Shown here one piece after another: positions 1-11,594 of a stretch of 64,000 bases of DNA. The notes beneath the pieces were generated by a model. It was not told where the DNA came from, did not search any database, and saw only the letters and a list, made by a program, of their open reading frames with translations. The translations under genes and the position numbers were made by a program. Source of the DNA: Carposina sasakii. Its lineage: Eukaryota > Arthropoda > Insecta > Lepidoptera > Carposinidae. Where the stretch lies: NCBI GenBank assembly GCA_014607495.2, contig CP053166.1, positions 10,434,455 through 10,498,454 on the forward strand, read 5' to 3'. How positions within the stretch are numbered: position 1 is the first letter of the stretch; each line of letters begins with the position of its first letter.

Positions 1-139
1 TGCTATAGCGAATATAATGTTTATATTCGTCAATTTTGAGGCCAAATTGTACTTATAAGAATCGTATAAAGTAATAGGAGGAGCTGATATACGACATGCA
101 TAAAATATAATGCTTTGCGCATGGTTTCGTGCTATTACT

Positions 140-355
140 TCATCATCATTAACAGCCTTGAGAAGTCCACTGTTGGACATAGGCCTCCCCCAACAACCTC
201 CACTCCGACCGATCGGAAGCAGCCTGCATCCAACCGACGCCCGCGACCTTGGCCAGGTCGTCCGTCTACCTCGCGGGTGGCCTTCCCACGCTGCGTTTGC
301 CTATACGTGGTATCCACTCTAGAACTTTCCGACTCCATCGGCCATCCATTACTTA
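140..355 (+). repeat. family B fragment, probable 3' end of a non-LTR element
   Basis: It carries AGTCCACTGTTGGACATAGG and CCTCCCCCAA, then a GC-rich body ending near GGTATCCACTCTAGAACTTT. These phrases are very common in Lepidoptera genomes. A reverse relative is at 16448-16520. Confidence 0.6.
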
Positions 356-1135
356 TAATTATATTTTTCTACTTGAATGCCTAAGAATAATTTATAAATT
401 TTAGATAATTATTTTCATCACGGCGTTATTTATTTATAATTCATTTTTCTTGAGTCTGTTAAATACATACATACATATACACTCGCCTATTTTACCGAAA
501 TGGGGTAGCAAGAACTGCATATCATCAAATACTGTCACTAAAGCGAATGTGTCCTAGGAAAGCGGTGCTGTCAAATAACTGCCTTAAAGCAACATTTGAC
601 AAGTCTGCACCCCGTAAAGACGGCGTAATTTAACGTACGTACAGGCGCTATTTGTATAGCGGCAGTCGGCACCGCTATAGTTGGAAACCAAAGTTCTAGG
701 CTGGTCTGCAAATCAACATTAAAATTTATTAATTTATTTCTTTATTCAAATTACAAAATCTAATTTAAAAAATAATCCTATTGTAAGTTCCACTGCTATT
801 GTTTAGGTTAAAAATGTCTAAGTTCTTTTGCAATAACCCGTCTTGTGTCTTAGATGTTTTTTATTCCTCATACAAGATACCCGGTTACTATATAGGTACA
901 TATTGTACTCACAGCCTTCACCTGTCATATTGTGTATACCCGTAAAAAGTAGGGTGAAAACGCGTATACAAATATATGCTCGTCATGTACCGATGACAGC
1001 CGAATCTGAGTGCCGGCCCCTTCGTAGATATTCTACGACGAAAGGGGAGCGATCTGTTCAATAAGAGAAGGTTCCGTCATTTGTTATTAACGTTTGACGC
1101 AAAAATCACGGGATGTTATGCATAGGGCCATTTTC
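356..1135. other. intergenic, mostly unassigned
   Basis: AT-rich DNA. About 478-530 resembles the head of family H (AAATGGGGTAGCAAGAACTG). No gene seen. Confidence 0.4.
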
Positions 1136-1290
1136 CATCTAGGGGGCTGTGTCGTGGTCATGTAGTCTAGTGGAAATAGGAGCCCTAGTAATGAATCTAT
1201 TTTTGTTTCCAAAAAAGCTGTGGTCACGCCCCGTGGTGGCCGTGATCGTATCGTGGTCGTGTCGTCTGGTGGAAAAACGCCAATTGTTAT
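1136..1290 (-). repeat. family L repeat (TIR-like)
   Basis: It is GTGGTC/GTCGTG-rich and reads, in reverse, like 57458-57620: ACGACACGAC near an end, then TTTTTTGGAAGCAAA/TTTGTTTCCAAAAA in the middle. Two related copies support a dispersed repeat, possibly a small DNA element. Confidence 0.4.
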
Positions 1291-1312
1291 AACAGGCTGA
1301 TAGGTAAATTGT

Positions 1313-1559
1313 ATATAGGGTGTTTTTTTTCATTGCCACCCCTAACGAAGGGTACGTACTCTATACATCAAATAAAGTAAGTTTATGCCAAGAAATGCTG
1401 GGAAATGATGATTTTTATGGATTATTTACTCATTTTTGTACCTCAATATCTTGGAAACCAGACACTTCCCAGGTATGCTTCCATGGAGAAAAATGATCGT
1501 GACGATGACGAGATTCCATAGTTTTCGGGAACGTTGACGATCAAAAAACATTCTGTATA
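1313..1559 (+). mobile_element. family C TIR element, internally deleted
   Basis: It begins TATAGGGTGTTTTTTTTCAT, keeps ACGAAGGGTACGTACTCTAT and ACACTTCCCAGGTATGCTTC, and ends near TTCTGTATAG. Compared with the copy at 6759 it lacks the middle. Confidence 0.65.
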
Positions 1560-1737
1560 GCTGATTTAGCCAGCCTTTTTGGAAATAATGAGTGTATATT
1601 GTAGTGTAGGTATTATGTGCGGACACCCGCTACTTCGTCCAAGTGCCTATATGTTTTCTGAGGTTGCGTTCATGAGTTGTTCGTTTCGAAGGTCAACAGA
1701 GTATGTAGGAGCGGGTGATGAGTTAAGTATATTGTTT

Positions 1738-1808
1738 TCTTTTTAACCGACTTCAAAAAAGGAGGAGGTTCTCAATTCGTCTGTATGTATAATATTTTTA
1801 TGTATGTA
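1738..1808 (+). repeat. short dispersed repeat fragment
   Basis: It holds AACCGACTTCAAAAAAGGAG followed by GAGGTTCTCAATTCGTCTG, a phrase I know as very common in moth and butterfly genomes. No second copy was seen in this window. Confidence 0.4.
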
Positions 1809-1837
1809 AATTAAATATAATTAACCCAAGTGTAATC

Positions 1838-2043
1838 TATACTAATATTATAAATGTGAAAGTGTAATGTGTGTGTGTGTGTGTGTTTGTCCGTCTTTCA
1901 CGGAAAAACTACTGAACCGATTTAAATGAAATTTGGTACACAAATAGTCTAGAGCCCAAGAAGGGACATAGGCTACTTTTTATTATTTTTATTGCGGTAG
2001 GTGGCACCACCGCGCGATAATCGAGTCGCGGGCAATAGCTAGC
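1838..2043 (+). mobile_element. family K Helitron-like element
   Basis: It starts TCTATACTAATATTATAAAT, has a (TG)n run, CTGAACCGATTTAAATGAAA and TTGGTACACA, and ends GTCGCGGGCAATAGCTAG. Start and end fit non-autonomous Helitron-like elements of Lepidoptera (Lep1-type by recognition). Confidence 0.55.
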
Positions 2044-2816
2044 ATAACATATAATAATGCCTAGCTTAGCTCATTTAATTACGATTTTATTTTAAATTCT
2101 TAACGGAACCCTAAATCCCCTTATTTCTGCACATAAAACTCATCCATCTACCATCGGCGTATTGATGTAGGGAGGCCTAGATAGAATTTATTGGCAGACC
2201 CAAACGTGTAGCGGTCAGTCCATAGATATAGTATGTTATGTATGTAAATACTAGCTGATGCCCGCAACGCAAGTTATGTGTAACTTTGATACCCAATATT
2301 ATTAGATAAACGGTAAGATTACTTTCACATTCAAAATAATTATAGTATGCACACAGTAAATTTAATTATTTTTTTCATTTCTATTCATTGTCTATTTGGT
2401 CTGTTCGAGACGGTTCTCGATAATCATAATTTTGTTTTTTTTTTGACGTGAAACGTCTTTAAAATCGCGCCGACACATACGGGTACCAGGTTTAAAAACT
2501 GGACCGTAACGAAAAGGTCTATATCATCGTACCTTAATAATTAAAAAACTATTGGTCTTAGAAACAAAAATGTGGTGTAAATATTTCACTTATATAGTCA
2601 GCTCGCTGTTATGACATTGAGTTCGTGTCGGGGTCAAGCGGGGGGGCGGGGGAGGGATACTGCGATAACTGTGCGAAACCGGCGCTCACACTTGTTTCTA
2701 TTCAGTGTAACTCGTGACTCCGACTTTATAGCGTGGTGATTCTTTCGTGTGTTTGTCAAGTTTATTTGAACCGATTGATTTATACAAAAATAAGTGTAAT
2801 TTGGACAGTATTTATA
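2044..2816. other. intergenic, unassigned
   Basis: AT-rich sequence with a short G-run near 2640-2655 and no recognised gene or full repeat. A piece near 2250 resembles a Helitron-like end (ACTAGCTGATGCCCGCAACG). Confidence 0.35.
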
Positions 2817-3020
2817 TCTATACTAATATTATAAAGCTGAAGAGTTTGTTTGTTTGTTTGTTTGAACGCGCTAATCTCAGGAACTACTGGTCTGATTTGA
2901 AAAATTCTTTCAGTGTTAGATAGCCCATTTACCAAGGAAGGCTACAGTCTATACAACAACCTGCCCGGCTTCGCACGGGTACAACGCCCCCTCACGCGGA
3001 CGAAGTCGTGGGCGGCTGCT
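2817..3020 (+). mobile_element. family K Helitron-like element
   Basis: It starts TCTATACTAATATTATAAAG, has a (TTGT)n run, AACGCGCTAATCTCAGGAAC, then GCCCGGCTTCGCACGGGTAC and ends GACGAAGTCGTGGGCGGCTG. Confidence 0.6.
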
Positions 3021-3889
3021 ATTTAAAATAACCAGAAAGTGACAATAAATATATAAACATTTGCTATGTATTTTATGTTTCTATTACGTACCTGTTCTTT
3101 TTTTATTAAAATACTTAAAACAGCGTCCATCTTGTTTTCATTTCAATCTTTTACTTTAAAAGCGATTCGCTAACATAGACGTTTCACGTTAAAACCAACG
3201 GCCGTGTGCCCCGACACAGCCCCACCCGCTTTTTTTTTTTTTTTAGTTTATCCCGAAGGAAAGGCAAGGGGAACTAAGCCCATACAGCCTAATCATTGTT
3301 TAGTAAAATGTATTCTGAATTTATGATGAATGACAATGATGATGAATGGAAACGTCGGGAAAATCCTCAAGAACAAGTGTAAAGTTAGTCAAAATGAAAA
3401 ATTATTGTAGAAACAACTTACATGCGCCCATGAAGAGATCGTAATCCGGCTAAAGTTTTACTCGGCTTACCTGCATATAAAACCATGCACACGCACTAGA
3501 TTCACACCACAAGTAATCAAAATATAACTTATCTACCAGAAAACATCACCTTACGGACACATGCAAGCCATTTACAAACAATTTTTGATTTTCACAAGAA
3601 AATTACACCTGCACCCTTCCAGCTTTTCCCGCCGAATCTCATAATTTTGATACATTTTGGTATTGCCATAGTCGTATGTTATCAAATTTTAATGTAAAAC
3701 TTTTATATGCACTTAATTATAACATTCATGTAAAGAGTATTCTTTTTAATATGTTTTCAAAACAAAAAGATACATACATCTAGGATAATTCATAGCCAGG
3801 CAATTATTGATAAACTGACTTTGGCCTGTTATTCTGAAGCGTAAACCCTTTTGAATTATCCTAAACAAGAATTTTATTAAGGGTCGATT
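3021..3889. other. intergenic, unassigned
   Basis: AT-rich DNA with a T-run at 3231-3244. No gene or named repeat seen. Confidence 0.35.
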
Positions 3890-4012
3890 TTTCCAAACGT
3901 CAGATATCCTATCAGAAGAATAAAGTTGATGCTGTCTTTCTCTAAAACGTGATCACGATAGAGACAGCATCAACTTTATTCTTCGAATACGCTATCATCG
4001 AAAAAATCAGCA
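3890..4012. repeat. hairpin element (23-bp perfect arms)
   Basis: Arms 3915-3937 and 3962-3984 are exact reverse complements (core AAGTTGATGCTGTCT), 24 bases apart. Weaker outer inverted similarity (GATTTTT and AAAAAATC) extends the structure. A related, less complete copy lies in intron 7 near 37238-37325. Probably a small fold-back DNA element. Confidence 0.55.
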
Positions 4013-4265
4013 TAAAAGATTACTCTTTCTTTAAAAAATCTGCAACTCTGCTACAATGTACAGGTAATATTTTGTCTGGATTACAAGTATAAATAAACAT
4101 TACAAACTTGTACAAGAGCACGAATTTTACGGAAACAGCTATAAATCTTCCGTTCCCAATGGAAAACATGCGTTAGCTGATTTCACTCCGTAAATTTTTA
4201 TTTAGAAAGGCAAAATGGAGGCCAGGTACTCGATATAATCTTAAAACTATAATAAACAAATCACA

Positions 4266-4425
4266 AGTTTGGTTAGTAGTGACAGATGGTCAGCCCATCG
4301 CCTACAAAATACCAAGACCATCTTGTCCCTCTACTGACTTGTACAGTATGCCCGGAAAGAGAAGCAGCTGTAGTATTATACGTTTTTTGTCACTCCCAGA
4401 GCAGCATAGAAGAATAATTAACAAA
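4266..4425 (+). repeat. family I SINE-like repeat, 3' half
   Basis: It matches the second half of the full copy at 60157: GGTTAGTAGTGACAGATGGT, ATGCCCGGAAAGAGAAGCAG, then AGAGCAGCATAGAAGAATAA. Confidence 0.6.
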
Positions 4426-4492
4426 TTAAATTGTTTTTATCCACCCAACTGTATAAAATAAAATAAAACAGATAAAATAGGAGATAATATTT

Positions 4493-4684
4493 GGATCAAG
4501 GCGACACCGGTTCACAGTTTAAGTACCGTTATCTCGTACGAAGCGTTTTGCTTCTACATTCATAGTGCGAACGGCCAAGCTGTGGAACTCCCTATCTGAA
4601 TTCCTGTTCCCTGTGAACTATAATCTTGCGGTCTTCAAGTCGAGAGTAAACCGATTTCTTTTAGGCAAGCGCGATCCATCTTAG
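4493..4684 (+). pseudogene. decayed C-terminal end of a non-LTR retrotransposon reverse transcriptase
   Basis: From 4523 the + frame reads VPLSRTKRFASTFIVRTAKL, WNSLSEFLFPVNYNLAVFKS and RVNRFLLGKRDPS, then stops at 4682-4684. The R-T-x-x-LWNSL....FP..YNL..FKSR.N.FLL pattern is the familiar C-terminus of jockey/CR1-type reverse transcriptases in insects. A TAA at 4520-4522 breaks the frame just upstream, and nothing recognisable of the polymerase lies further 5'. The 3' end runs into an A-rich tail near 4740-4768, as expected for a 5'-truncated insertion. Confidence 0.75.
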
Positions 4685-5062
4685 ACTGCAACGGTGCTTA
4701 CCATCAGGCGCGTTGTGGTCAAGCGTAAGCCTATTTAACATTAAATAAAAATAAAAAAAATAATCTACAATATTATTTACGCAGACTAAAACCCATAGAC
4801 ATAGGTACATAATACTTCAAATCACTTGAAAATAACTAAAACACATAATACACTATTTCGGCAAGAATACGCGCAGGGTAATTCTCAAAGAGCCGCACTA
4901 ATCCCGCAACAAATGCGTAACAATACCCTGTTAGGAGCAAACACTGAGACATTGAATAATACAAGACGTCCCACTAGGTGTACGCATCTATAATACTGTA
5001 TACAAGGGACTGGGCAGAGATATGAAGCAGGATAGAGTGGCTGCATTGATATATGTATGAGA
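4685..5062. other. intergenic; tail of the retrotransposon remnant then unassigned
   Basis: The retrotransposon 3' end runs into an A-rich stretch near 4740-4768. After it I see nothing recognisable. Confidence 0.35.
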
Positions 5063-5286
5063 TTAAAGCCTCGAGCACACCGGATGCGTATACGTACACG
5101 TAAGCGTAGACGTACACGTACCTCTGAGTTGTAATGTATGGAACTGTATAGGCACAGAACGACCGGATGCGTATGCGTAGACGTAAGCATAGACGTCAAG
5201 CGGTGACAGCATATATTAAACTCAGAGGTACGTGTACGTCTACGCTTACGTGCACGCATACGCATCAGGTGTGCTTAAGGCTTTAA
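5063..5286. mobile_element. family F long-TIR hairpin element
   Basis: It starts TTAAAGCCTCGAGCACACCG and ends CAGGTGTGCTTAAGGCTTTAA, with long inverted arms of CGTANN-type steps (GCGTAGACGTACACGTACC and its complement). TTAA at the borders may be the target site. The open frames on both strands here come from the periodic arms. Confidence 0.65.
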
Positions 5287-5987
5287 AAGATCTATCATAT
5301 CGTATAGTAGTTTCTAGTTTCATGGCTACTCTATAAAACTTTTACGTCAGTGGACCGAGTGTGTTTGCTCTGCAGAATAAATAGCCCAAAAGTATTTATT
5401 GTGCTCTATTTGCCCCGGATTATCTGACGCTTCCACTTCAGTGCAGGCGTGTTTGTTTTATCTTAGGCCGAGAAGCGACAGCTGTAATATACTATCTACA
5501 TTACGGGCCGAATACAAATATTTATCTACCTAAGGGCCCATTTTTCCTATGGTCAGGTAGCTTAACTAATAGGTACCTAAAGTTGATGCCCTTAGTCTGT
5601 ACATGATTAAAATACATCCATCGGTAAAATATGTATATTAAGATCAAGACATGAATTAGATGGTTTCTCTTCAAGAGTTTATATATGAGTGAAGACCGAA
5701 GTTCGCTGACGTCTTCTGTAGGGGTGTCCGCCGCTTGTAGTGATGTCCTTTCTCCAGATAAGAACTATTTCTCGAGACTGTTCATGGCGTGAACAGTCTG
5801 CTAAGCTTTTTACCAAATTCCACACACACTTGTCGATAAATTTAAAAAAAATGCATATTTGGATAATTATCCAAAACAATTATAGGCGCTTCCTTCCCTG
5901 TGTCAATGCCTTTAATACTCCGTGGATATCGTAAGAGTCGTCTATAGAATGGGGTAGTTTCCTATGGTTGAATCTTAATAATATTAA
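5287..5987. other. intergenic, unassigned
   Basis: No gene or clear repeat. Open frames at 5679-5879 (reverse) and 5740-5934 overlap each other and show no recognisable protein. Confidence 0.35.
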
Positions 5988-6248
5988 TAGGAAATGCATT
6001 TTTAATTTGATTATCCGCAATGTTTGCTTTCCGCGCCAATTGTAACGAGTGATCCTGTAGATAGTTAGTTGGCTTATTGGTTATTGTGTAATACATTGCT
6101 GTTTTTTGGATCACTTGTAGGGTTTTATTGGAGTTTTTTGGACTTTTTTGGGACCAACTTCTTTTTGAAAATCATCAATAGCTTAAAATTTTGCTTTAAG
6201 TCTTTATCTAAGGCCTACTTAAACGAACTACACATTATTTTCCTCAAT
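5988..6248 (+). mobile_element. family D element, truncated at both ends
   Basis: It shares GGAAATGCATTTTTAATTTG, TTGCTTTCCGCGCCAATTGT and TTAAACGAACTACACA with the full copy at 24702. The TIR ends are absent. Confidence 0.55.
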
Positions 6249-6758
6249 AAATAAAAAAATAACCTGTATATGTAAATTTGTAAGGCCCGTTTGCTTTAGT
6301 TTAGAGCGTTATCTCTATCAAAGCAGATATTCTATTTATAACCAAGTAAATAGAAACCGTATAGAGACAACATCATAATAATTGGATTAAGACAGGAAGA
6401 CAATGATAAATTCTGAGTACTTTTCATTTGTTTACCTTTGCTTAGTAATAAAACAAAATTAAGTTAAGAAACCTTAAGCCCTTACTCAAGAATGAGATAA
6501 ACGTGAAGTACCAAGTTGATTTCTCCCGCCTTATTTCTTTGATAATAAATCATTCGTATATCTCATAGCACAGAATATGAATGTATTTCGGGAACTCCGG
6601 CACATTAATGTGTTTCAATGAATCATAATATACATCAGATGCGAATTATAATAAAAGTTACCATGGAAGGTTGGTAATAAAAATTGAATTTATCGCTTGG
6701 AAAGTACACTTTTATGGGAACGAGGTTGATCACGCAGTGTCCACTTCGTTTAAATATA
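6249..6758. other. intergenic, unassigned
   Basis: AT-rich sequence with no recognised gene or full repeat. Confidence 0.35.
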
Positions 6759-7100
6759 TACAGGGTGTTTTTTGTGGCCACCTTTAACGAAGGGTACGTA
6801 CTCTATACATCAAATAAAGTAAGTTTATGCCAAAAAAAATGCTGAGAAAAAAAAAATCATTTTTTTTTTAAACTTGATCTGGCGAAATTTATAGTGTCTA
6901 GTGTTTATGTTAGTTTTTTTATAGACAGATATTAATTATTTCTCGTGAAAAAATCTTGCTACGCGCTTCTATGTGCATTTATGCAGAAAAACGCAGTCTA
7001 TTTACTCAACTTTGGACCCTAATATTTTGGAAACCAGACACTTCCCAGGTATGCTTCCGTAGTTTTCGGGAACGTTGACGACCAAAAATCACCCTGTATA
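6759..7100 (+). mobile_element. family C TIR element, near full length (about 342 bp)
   Basis: It starts TACAGGGTGTTTTTTGTGGC and ends AAAATCACCCTGTA, so the ends are inverted repeats. TA at both borders is compatible with a TA target duplication. It is non-coding, so it is a MITE needing a transposase from elsewhere. Confidence 0.7.
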
Positions 7101-7203
7101 GCATTTAATATCCGAAGGTAATATAAATAAACTGCATCTGTAAATAAATTTTACAGCGAAACTGCATATGAAATAAGATTGTTTATGTACACATTTACTA
7201 CAT

Positions 7204-7387
7204 TTATAGAACAAAGTCGCTTGCCGCTGTCTATCTTTCCCTACGTATGATTAAAACTACGCAACGGATTTTGATGCAGTTTTTTTAAATAGATAGCGTG
7301 ATTCGAGAGAAAAGTTTACATGTATAATTAGACCCGCCCCGGCTTCCTGCCCTTTCACGCAGACGAGGTGGTGGGCGGCCGCTAGTA
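7204..7387 (+). mobile_element. family K Helitron-like element, subtype with GGGCGGCCGCTAGT end
   Basis: It contains ACAAAGTCGCTTGCCGCTGT, AACGGATTTTGATGCAGTTT and ends GTGGGCGGCCGCTAGT. Same subtype as 38595-38800 and 55740-55947. Confidence 0.55.
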
Positions 7388-7404
7388 TTAAATAAAATAA
7401 ATAT

Positions 7405-7635
7405 TTCTTCTTCTTCTTCTTCAGCCTATTGCAGTCCACTGCTGGACGAAGGCCTCCCCCAGGGCACGCCACAAGGCTACTGCCGACGGGTTGATGACCG
7501 CAGCCTGATTTTTGGACTATATTGTCGGCACGGGAGGCACTGCTATCCGCCTCCCGGAAACCCTTAATCGCCGCGTACGATACCCACGGGCAGGCATGGG
7601 GTGGTACAAACTCTACTCTGCCGGCACCACGCGGC
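7405..7635 (+). repeat. family A SINE-like repeat, internally shortened
   Basis: It opens with a (CTT)n run and CAGCCTATTGCAGTCCACTG, then GGCCTCCCCCAGGGCACGCC, and ends GCCGGCACCACGCGGC. The central segment present in the copy at 17063 is missing. Confidence 0.7.
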
Positions 7636-7904
7636 AAATAAATATACTTGTAACAAATTAAACAAATATTCTATTCTACTCAAGTTCCATCTGTGCTCAT
7701 AGTCAGATAATATTTTATAAGGTCGCACCTATTTAATTTTAAATATTTAACCTTGTCAACTTTCTAATTGCGACTGTAATTATTATTGCTTGTGATCATA
7801 ATTATTAGTTGTCAAATTAGACGACAGTAGAGGATGTAGACGTTGGTGGTCATCGTATATAATTCACCTCCATAAATCTTACTCCTTTTTTCTATTAATT
7901 TTTC

Positions 7905-8048
7905 CAGAATAAATAATAAATAAATATTGACACACTTCACAACACATTGACCTAGTCCAACACTAAGATCCCTAAGGTCTTATGTCGCGGGTACTAAGCA
8001 ACGGTATATAAATAAATAGATAAGTATAGAAACATCCATGACTCGGTT
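7905..8048 (-). repeat. family G tRNA-derived SINE, body only
   Basis: CACTTCACAACACATTGACC, ATCCCTAAGGTCT and AACATCCATGACTCGG match the 31475-31714 copy. The tRNA-like head is missing. Confidence 0.6.
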
Positions 8049-9757
8049 AATTTAGTGGTGATCTGTATTCAGTTGTCGACGCAACGGGAGCACCGATAAA
8101 GGGGATAGCGGGAATACAGGGATTGAAAATTGGCATAAGAAACTCCCTATCTTTTGGAACTCAAGCCATTCTCACCTTCTTGAGGTTTCTTATATCATGG
8201 AAGCACTCTAAAATGATTGCACTCAATTGTTTATCCGCTCATTTCTCTTCACGATGATCCAAATGAGCTAAGTACAAAATAGATCGCTCATGCGAATCTA
8301 ACTCTCATTGATTACAGGAGATACGAAGCTAATCGCCATGTCCAGCCATTGCCTAAATTATAAGCACGACTGCTCTTGATTGTCATGCTGATTCGCGTAA
8401 TCATCACTGTGATGACGTTATGTAATGGAATTATGATTTTGGCAACCCATATGAGACCGATGATCGAATAGACTCGTCGAATATACATGTCTCAACTTTC
8501 TTTTAATAATTTTGTGATTTCGAGTTTTTATAATATATCGGTACAAAATCAATACGCAAACATCTTAAACGCATTTTCCCAATAACCATTTTTTTTTTCG
8601 AGTTGTGCCCCTATAGTATGAAAGCTGCAATGTGATGAATAGCCAAAGCTCCACTTTAAAGCTCCATTTACAGCAAGTGTGTAAGGCCCATTTGTAGTAA
8701 ATGCTTACTCTAGAATGCGAATAGTTAAGGAATATATAGTATGGAGAACACTTCAACAACTTAGGAACGGAATAGGTAGATACATCTAAATTTTTACGCA
8801 GTCGGGTTATCTATGATTTCCTAGTTCACCATACTTGTTATACTTTGAAAATCATCTTTTTCTTACAATATGCCAATACCAATTTATACCTACTCGCATC
8901 AAAGTACAAATTAACCGAACAGTACAAATGTAGACAATAAAAATAAATTGTGTACTCGAACATCTCACAGGCAATAACATTGAATATGGAAAAGCCAATA
9001 AAACAGAATTACTTTTTTTTACGAATGTTTCAAGATAATTAAATCGAAAAAAAGTATCTTCAAAACAAAGGTAAATTAAATTGGGCGATAGAAGTGTATG
9101 TTTCCTTAAAAGCCTATACATATAAATATTATATTTATGTATTTGTATATTAAACAAACAAATGTTGTACATACCTATATATATTTGTAATTATATCAGC
9201 CTAAGTGCAGGCTTTCCTTCACCTGCAAGTATATTATATTCTATATCTATATATGTCCTGATATAATATGAGTAAAATTATCTAGCTACAGGTTTAAATA
9301 CACTAAGATGTTCCAATTAAGACTATTTGTACGAGTCAAAATAGTTTAAAGTTAAAATACTACTTATACATATAGAACAATGGTTTTTATACTAAGATAT
9401 CCAAAATCTATAGTTAAATATCCGATATCTATATTATATTAATATAATATAATGTATAAAGTCTGAGGCATTGTTCGATTAAAATATTTAGTACCTACTC
9501 GTGTTTCCAATTTTCAGATAAATTGTTCGCGAAAACCAGTTCTGAGAGCCGCTTGTAATTTTGCTTCATTGGGTAAAATTGAACCTTTAGATAATGAAAA
9601 ATATAAGTACCATTTACTAGAGCTGTTTATAATTACTTCAGGCACGAAGTTATTTTAATTGTAGGTAGTGTCTTTTAATTATGGTACCTACCTAAGTTTA
9701 TTATTACATTTGATTAAAATATTTTATCGAAGTAGTTAAATTTTAAAATTATCTGAT
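8049..9757. other. intergenic, unassigned
   Basis: AT-rich DNA of 1.7 kb with frames on the reverse strand at 8565-8759 and 8852-9172 that show no recognisable protein. No repeat identified. Confidence 0.35.
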
Positions 9758-9850
9758 TGTATAACACACGGCTGTGTTCGCAAAAATGGGGTAGCCAGAG
9801 TCGCAGGATCACAACGGAAAGCCTACAGCCACGTTCGAGTACGAGGTCAA
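9758..9850 (+). repeat. family H fragment (head)
   Basis: ACACACGGCTGTGTTCGCAA, AAATGGGGTAGCCAGAGTCG and GCCTACAGCCACGTT match the head of the full copy at 59147. Confidence 0.55.
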
Positions 9851-11337
9851 CGCGTCATCATGTATATTCCGCGCACCCAGTAGGGTTGTACTACATTAAC
9901 CAGAAGCGACCTTTCTTATCGATTGTTTTGCTCAAGCTAACAATACAGATTTAGCTGTAAACTGTTATTATAAAATTAAATATTACTGAATTCTGTACAA
10001 AATTAAATTAAACCGCCGCCAATGACCCAGAATCTAATTCAATCTCACACAATATAAGTTCGGAACAGGCGCAATTCCCTCACAAACCAATAACGAATAC
10101 CCGTGACCTTATTCCGGCCCTTCGGGAAATCTCGGCGTGTCTCATGTCTCCATCATGACGTATGAGACATTACACAAACAGCGTAATACCAGCCTTAAGA
10201 GAATTGGTAGATGAGTTATATTACTGTGCAATATTTCGCGTGAACAATGTGTTATGCAGAGATTAGGATGAAATGTGAGCATGACGTTTTTCATATGAGT
10301 GTGTCAGAATTACGCCTTGGATGTTATGAGGTGCTAGTACTTTTTTAACATCCATTATCATTAATCCTTAACCCCAACTTGTAATGTGCACTCACTCCGT
10401 TTTTCGGTCATGGCGGCCAATCTCAATCAACTACTGCCATAGTCCGATGAGACGGAAAGCCCACATGACAAGCCTTTTCAGAAGCATCTGTAATTTACGG
10501 TTTTAAAATACATTCTTACCATAAGAAAATAAATCAATTTAGAAATCACTAGCTATGTTTTTTTTGCTGCTGTCTTGTCTATGTTGTCCCTACCTTCTGT
10601 TATATTTTATAAACTTACATGAATCCTATTACTTAATAAGTACCTAATATATTATGTTAGTATGTTTCATATTTAGTTTCATTTGCTTTAGCAGTTATTT
10701 TTTCTATGATCGCACACACACATCACATAGTCGCTGGAAGATCTCTCTGAAAGAGTTGAGCTCAATTACATTACTCGTATTTTTGTAAATATTTATTACG
10801 AATAAGAAAAAATAAGAATCTTATATTTATATACAAGAGAAATGTGGTGCATACCTGGCCCTAACCAGGTTGCAGCAGACAGGTGAAATGTGAGATAAAG
10901 ATGCAGAAATTCCAGAGTTTTCTTCAAAATATTCAAGTATTTCTGAAAGCTAGACTTTGTGAAATGAGAATTTAGTCAAAGTGCTCGTTTGTTATGCAGC
11001 CGGCTTTAGTATATGCTTTTGCACCTAGGAATAAGGTTTATAGTAAGTTTGGGGTGTTTTATGACCTTCTTACTGTGAATGTGCACGCAAATGATGCAGA
11101 CTTGTTTGCGTGAATGCTACTTTATAACGTTATTTAGGTGGTAAGTAATATTTTAGTACCATATTTTAGCTGTTTTACAATGTAGGTAGCCTCAGGTTTC
11201 ATCACCGGTATCCTAATACTATGAATGCTATTTATTAACATTCCGAAAACGTTAATTTTTATTAAAGTTGCATTGATGCATATTTGAAAGTTGTATTCAG
11301 GTGTGTCCTCATTATTACATAATTATCTTATAGTATA
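9851..11337. other. intergenic, unassigned
   Basis: AT-rich DNA. No gene, repeat family or structural RNA recognised in 1.5 kb. Confidence 0.35.
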
Positions 11338-11594
11338 GCCGCGTGGTGCCGGCAGAGTAGAGTTTGTACCACCCCCGCCTGCCCGTGGGTATCGTACGAG
11401 TTGATTAAGGGTTTCCGGGAGGTGGGCAGCAGCGCCTCCCGTACTGACAATATAGTCCGAAAAACACAGTGCGGTCACCAACCCACCTGTCCAGCGTGGT
11501 GACTATGGGCAAAACCCCCCTGTGGCAGTAGCCTTGTGGCGTCCCCTGGGGGAGGCCTACGTCCAGCAGTGGACTGCAATAGGCTGTAGAAGAG
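11338..11594 (-). repeat. family A SINE-like repeat, reverse, full length
   Basis: It runs from GCCGCGTGGTGCCGGCAGAG to GTGGACTGCAATAGGCTG. It contains every block of the family. Confidence 0.7.

Noticed and set aside
4885..5265. 126-codon reverse frame rich in Arg and Val
   Set aside because: The Arg-rich stretch is the CGTANN hairpin arm of a family F element read as codons; no protein family.
7257..7637. 126-codon reverse frame
   Set aside because: It lies across a Helitron-like copy and a family A SINE; related frames recur in other family A copies.
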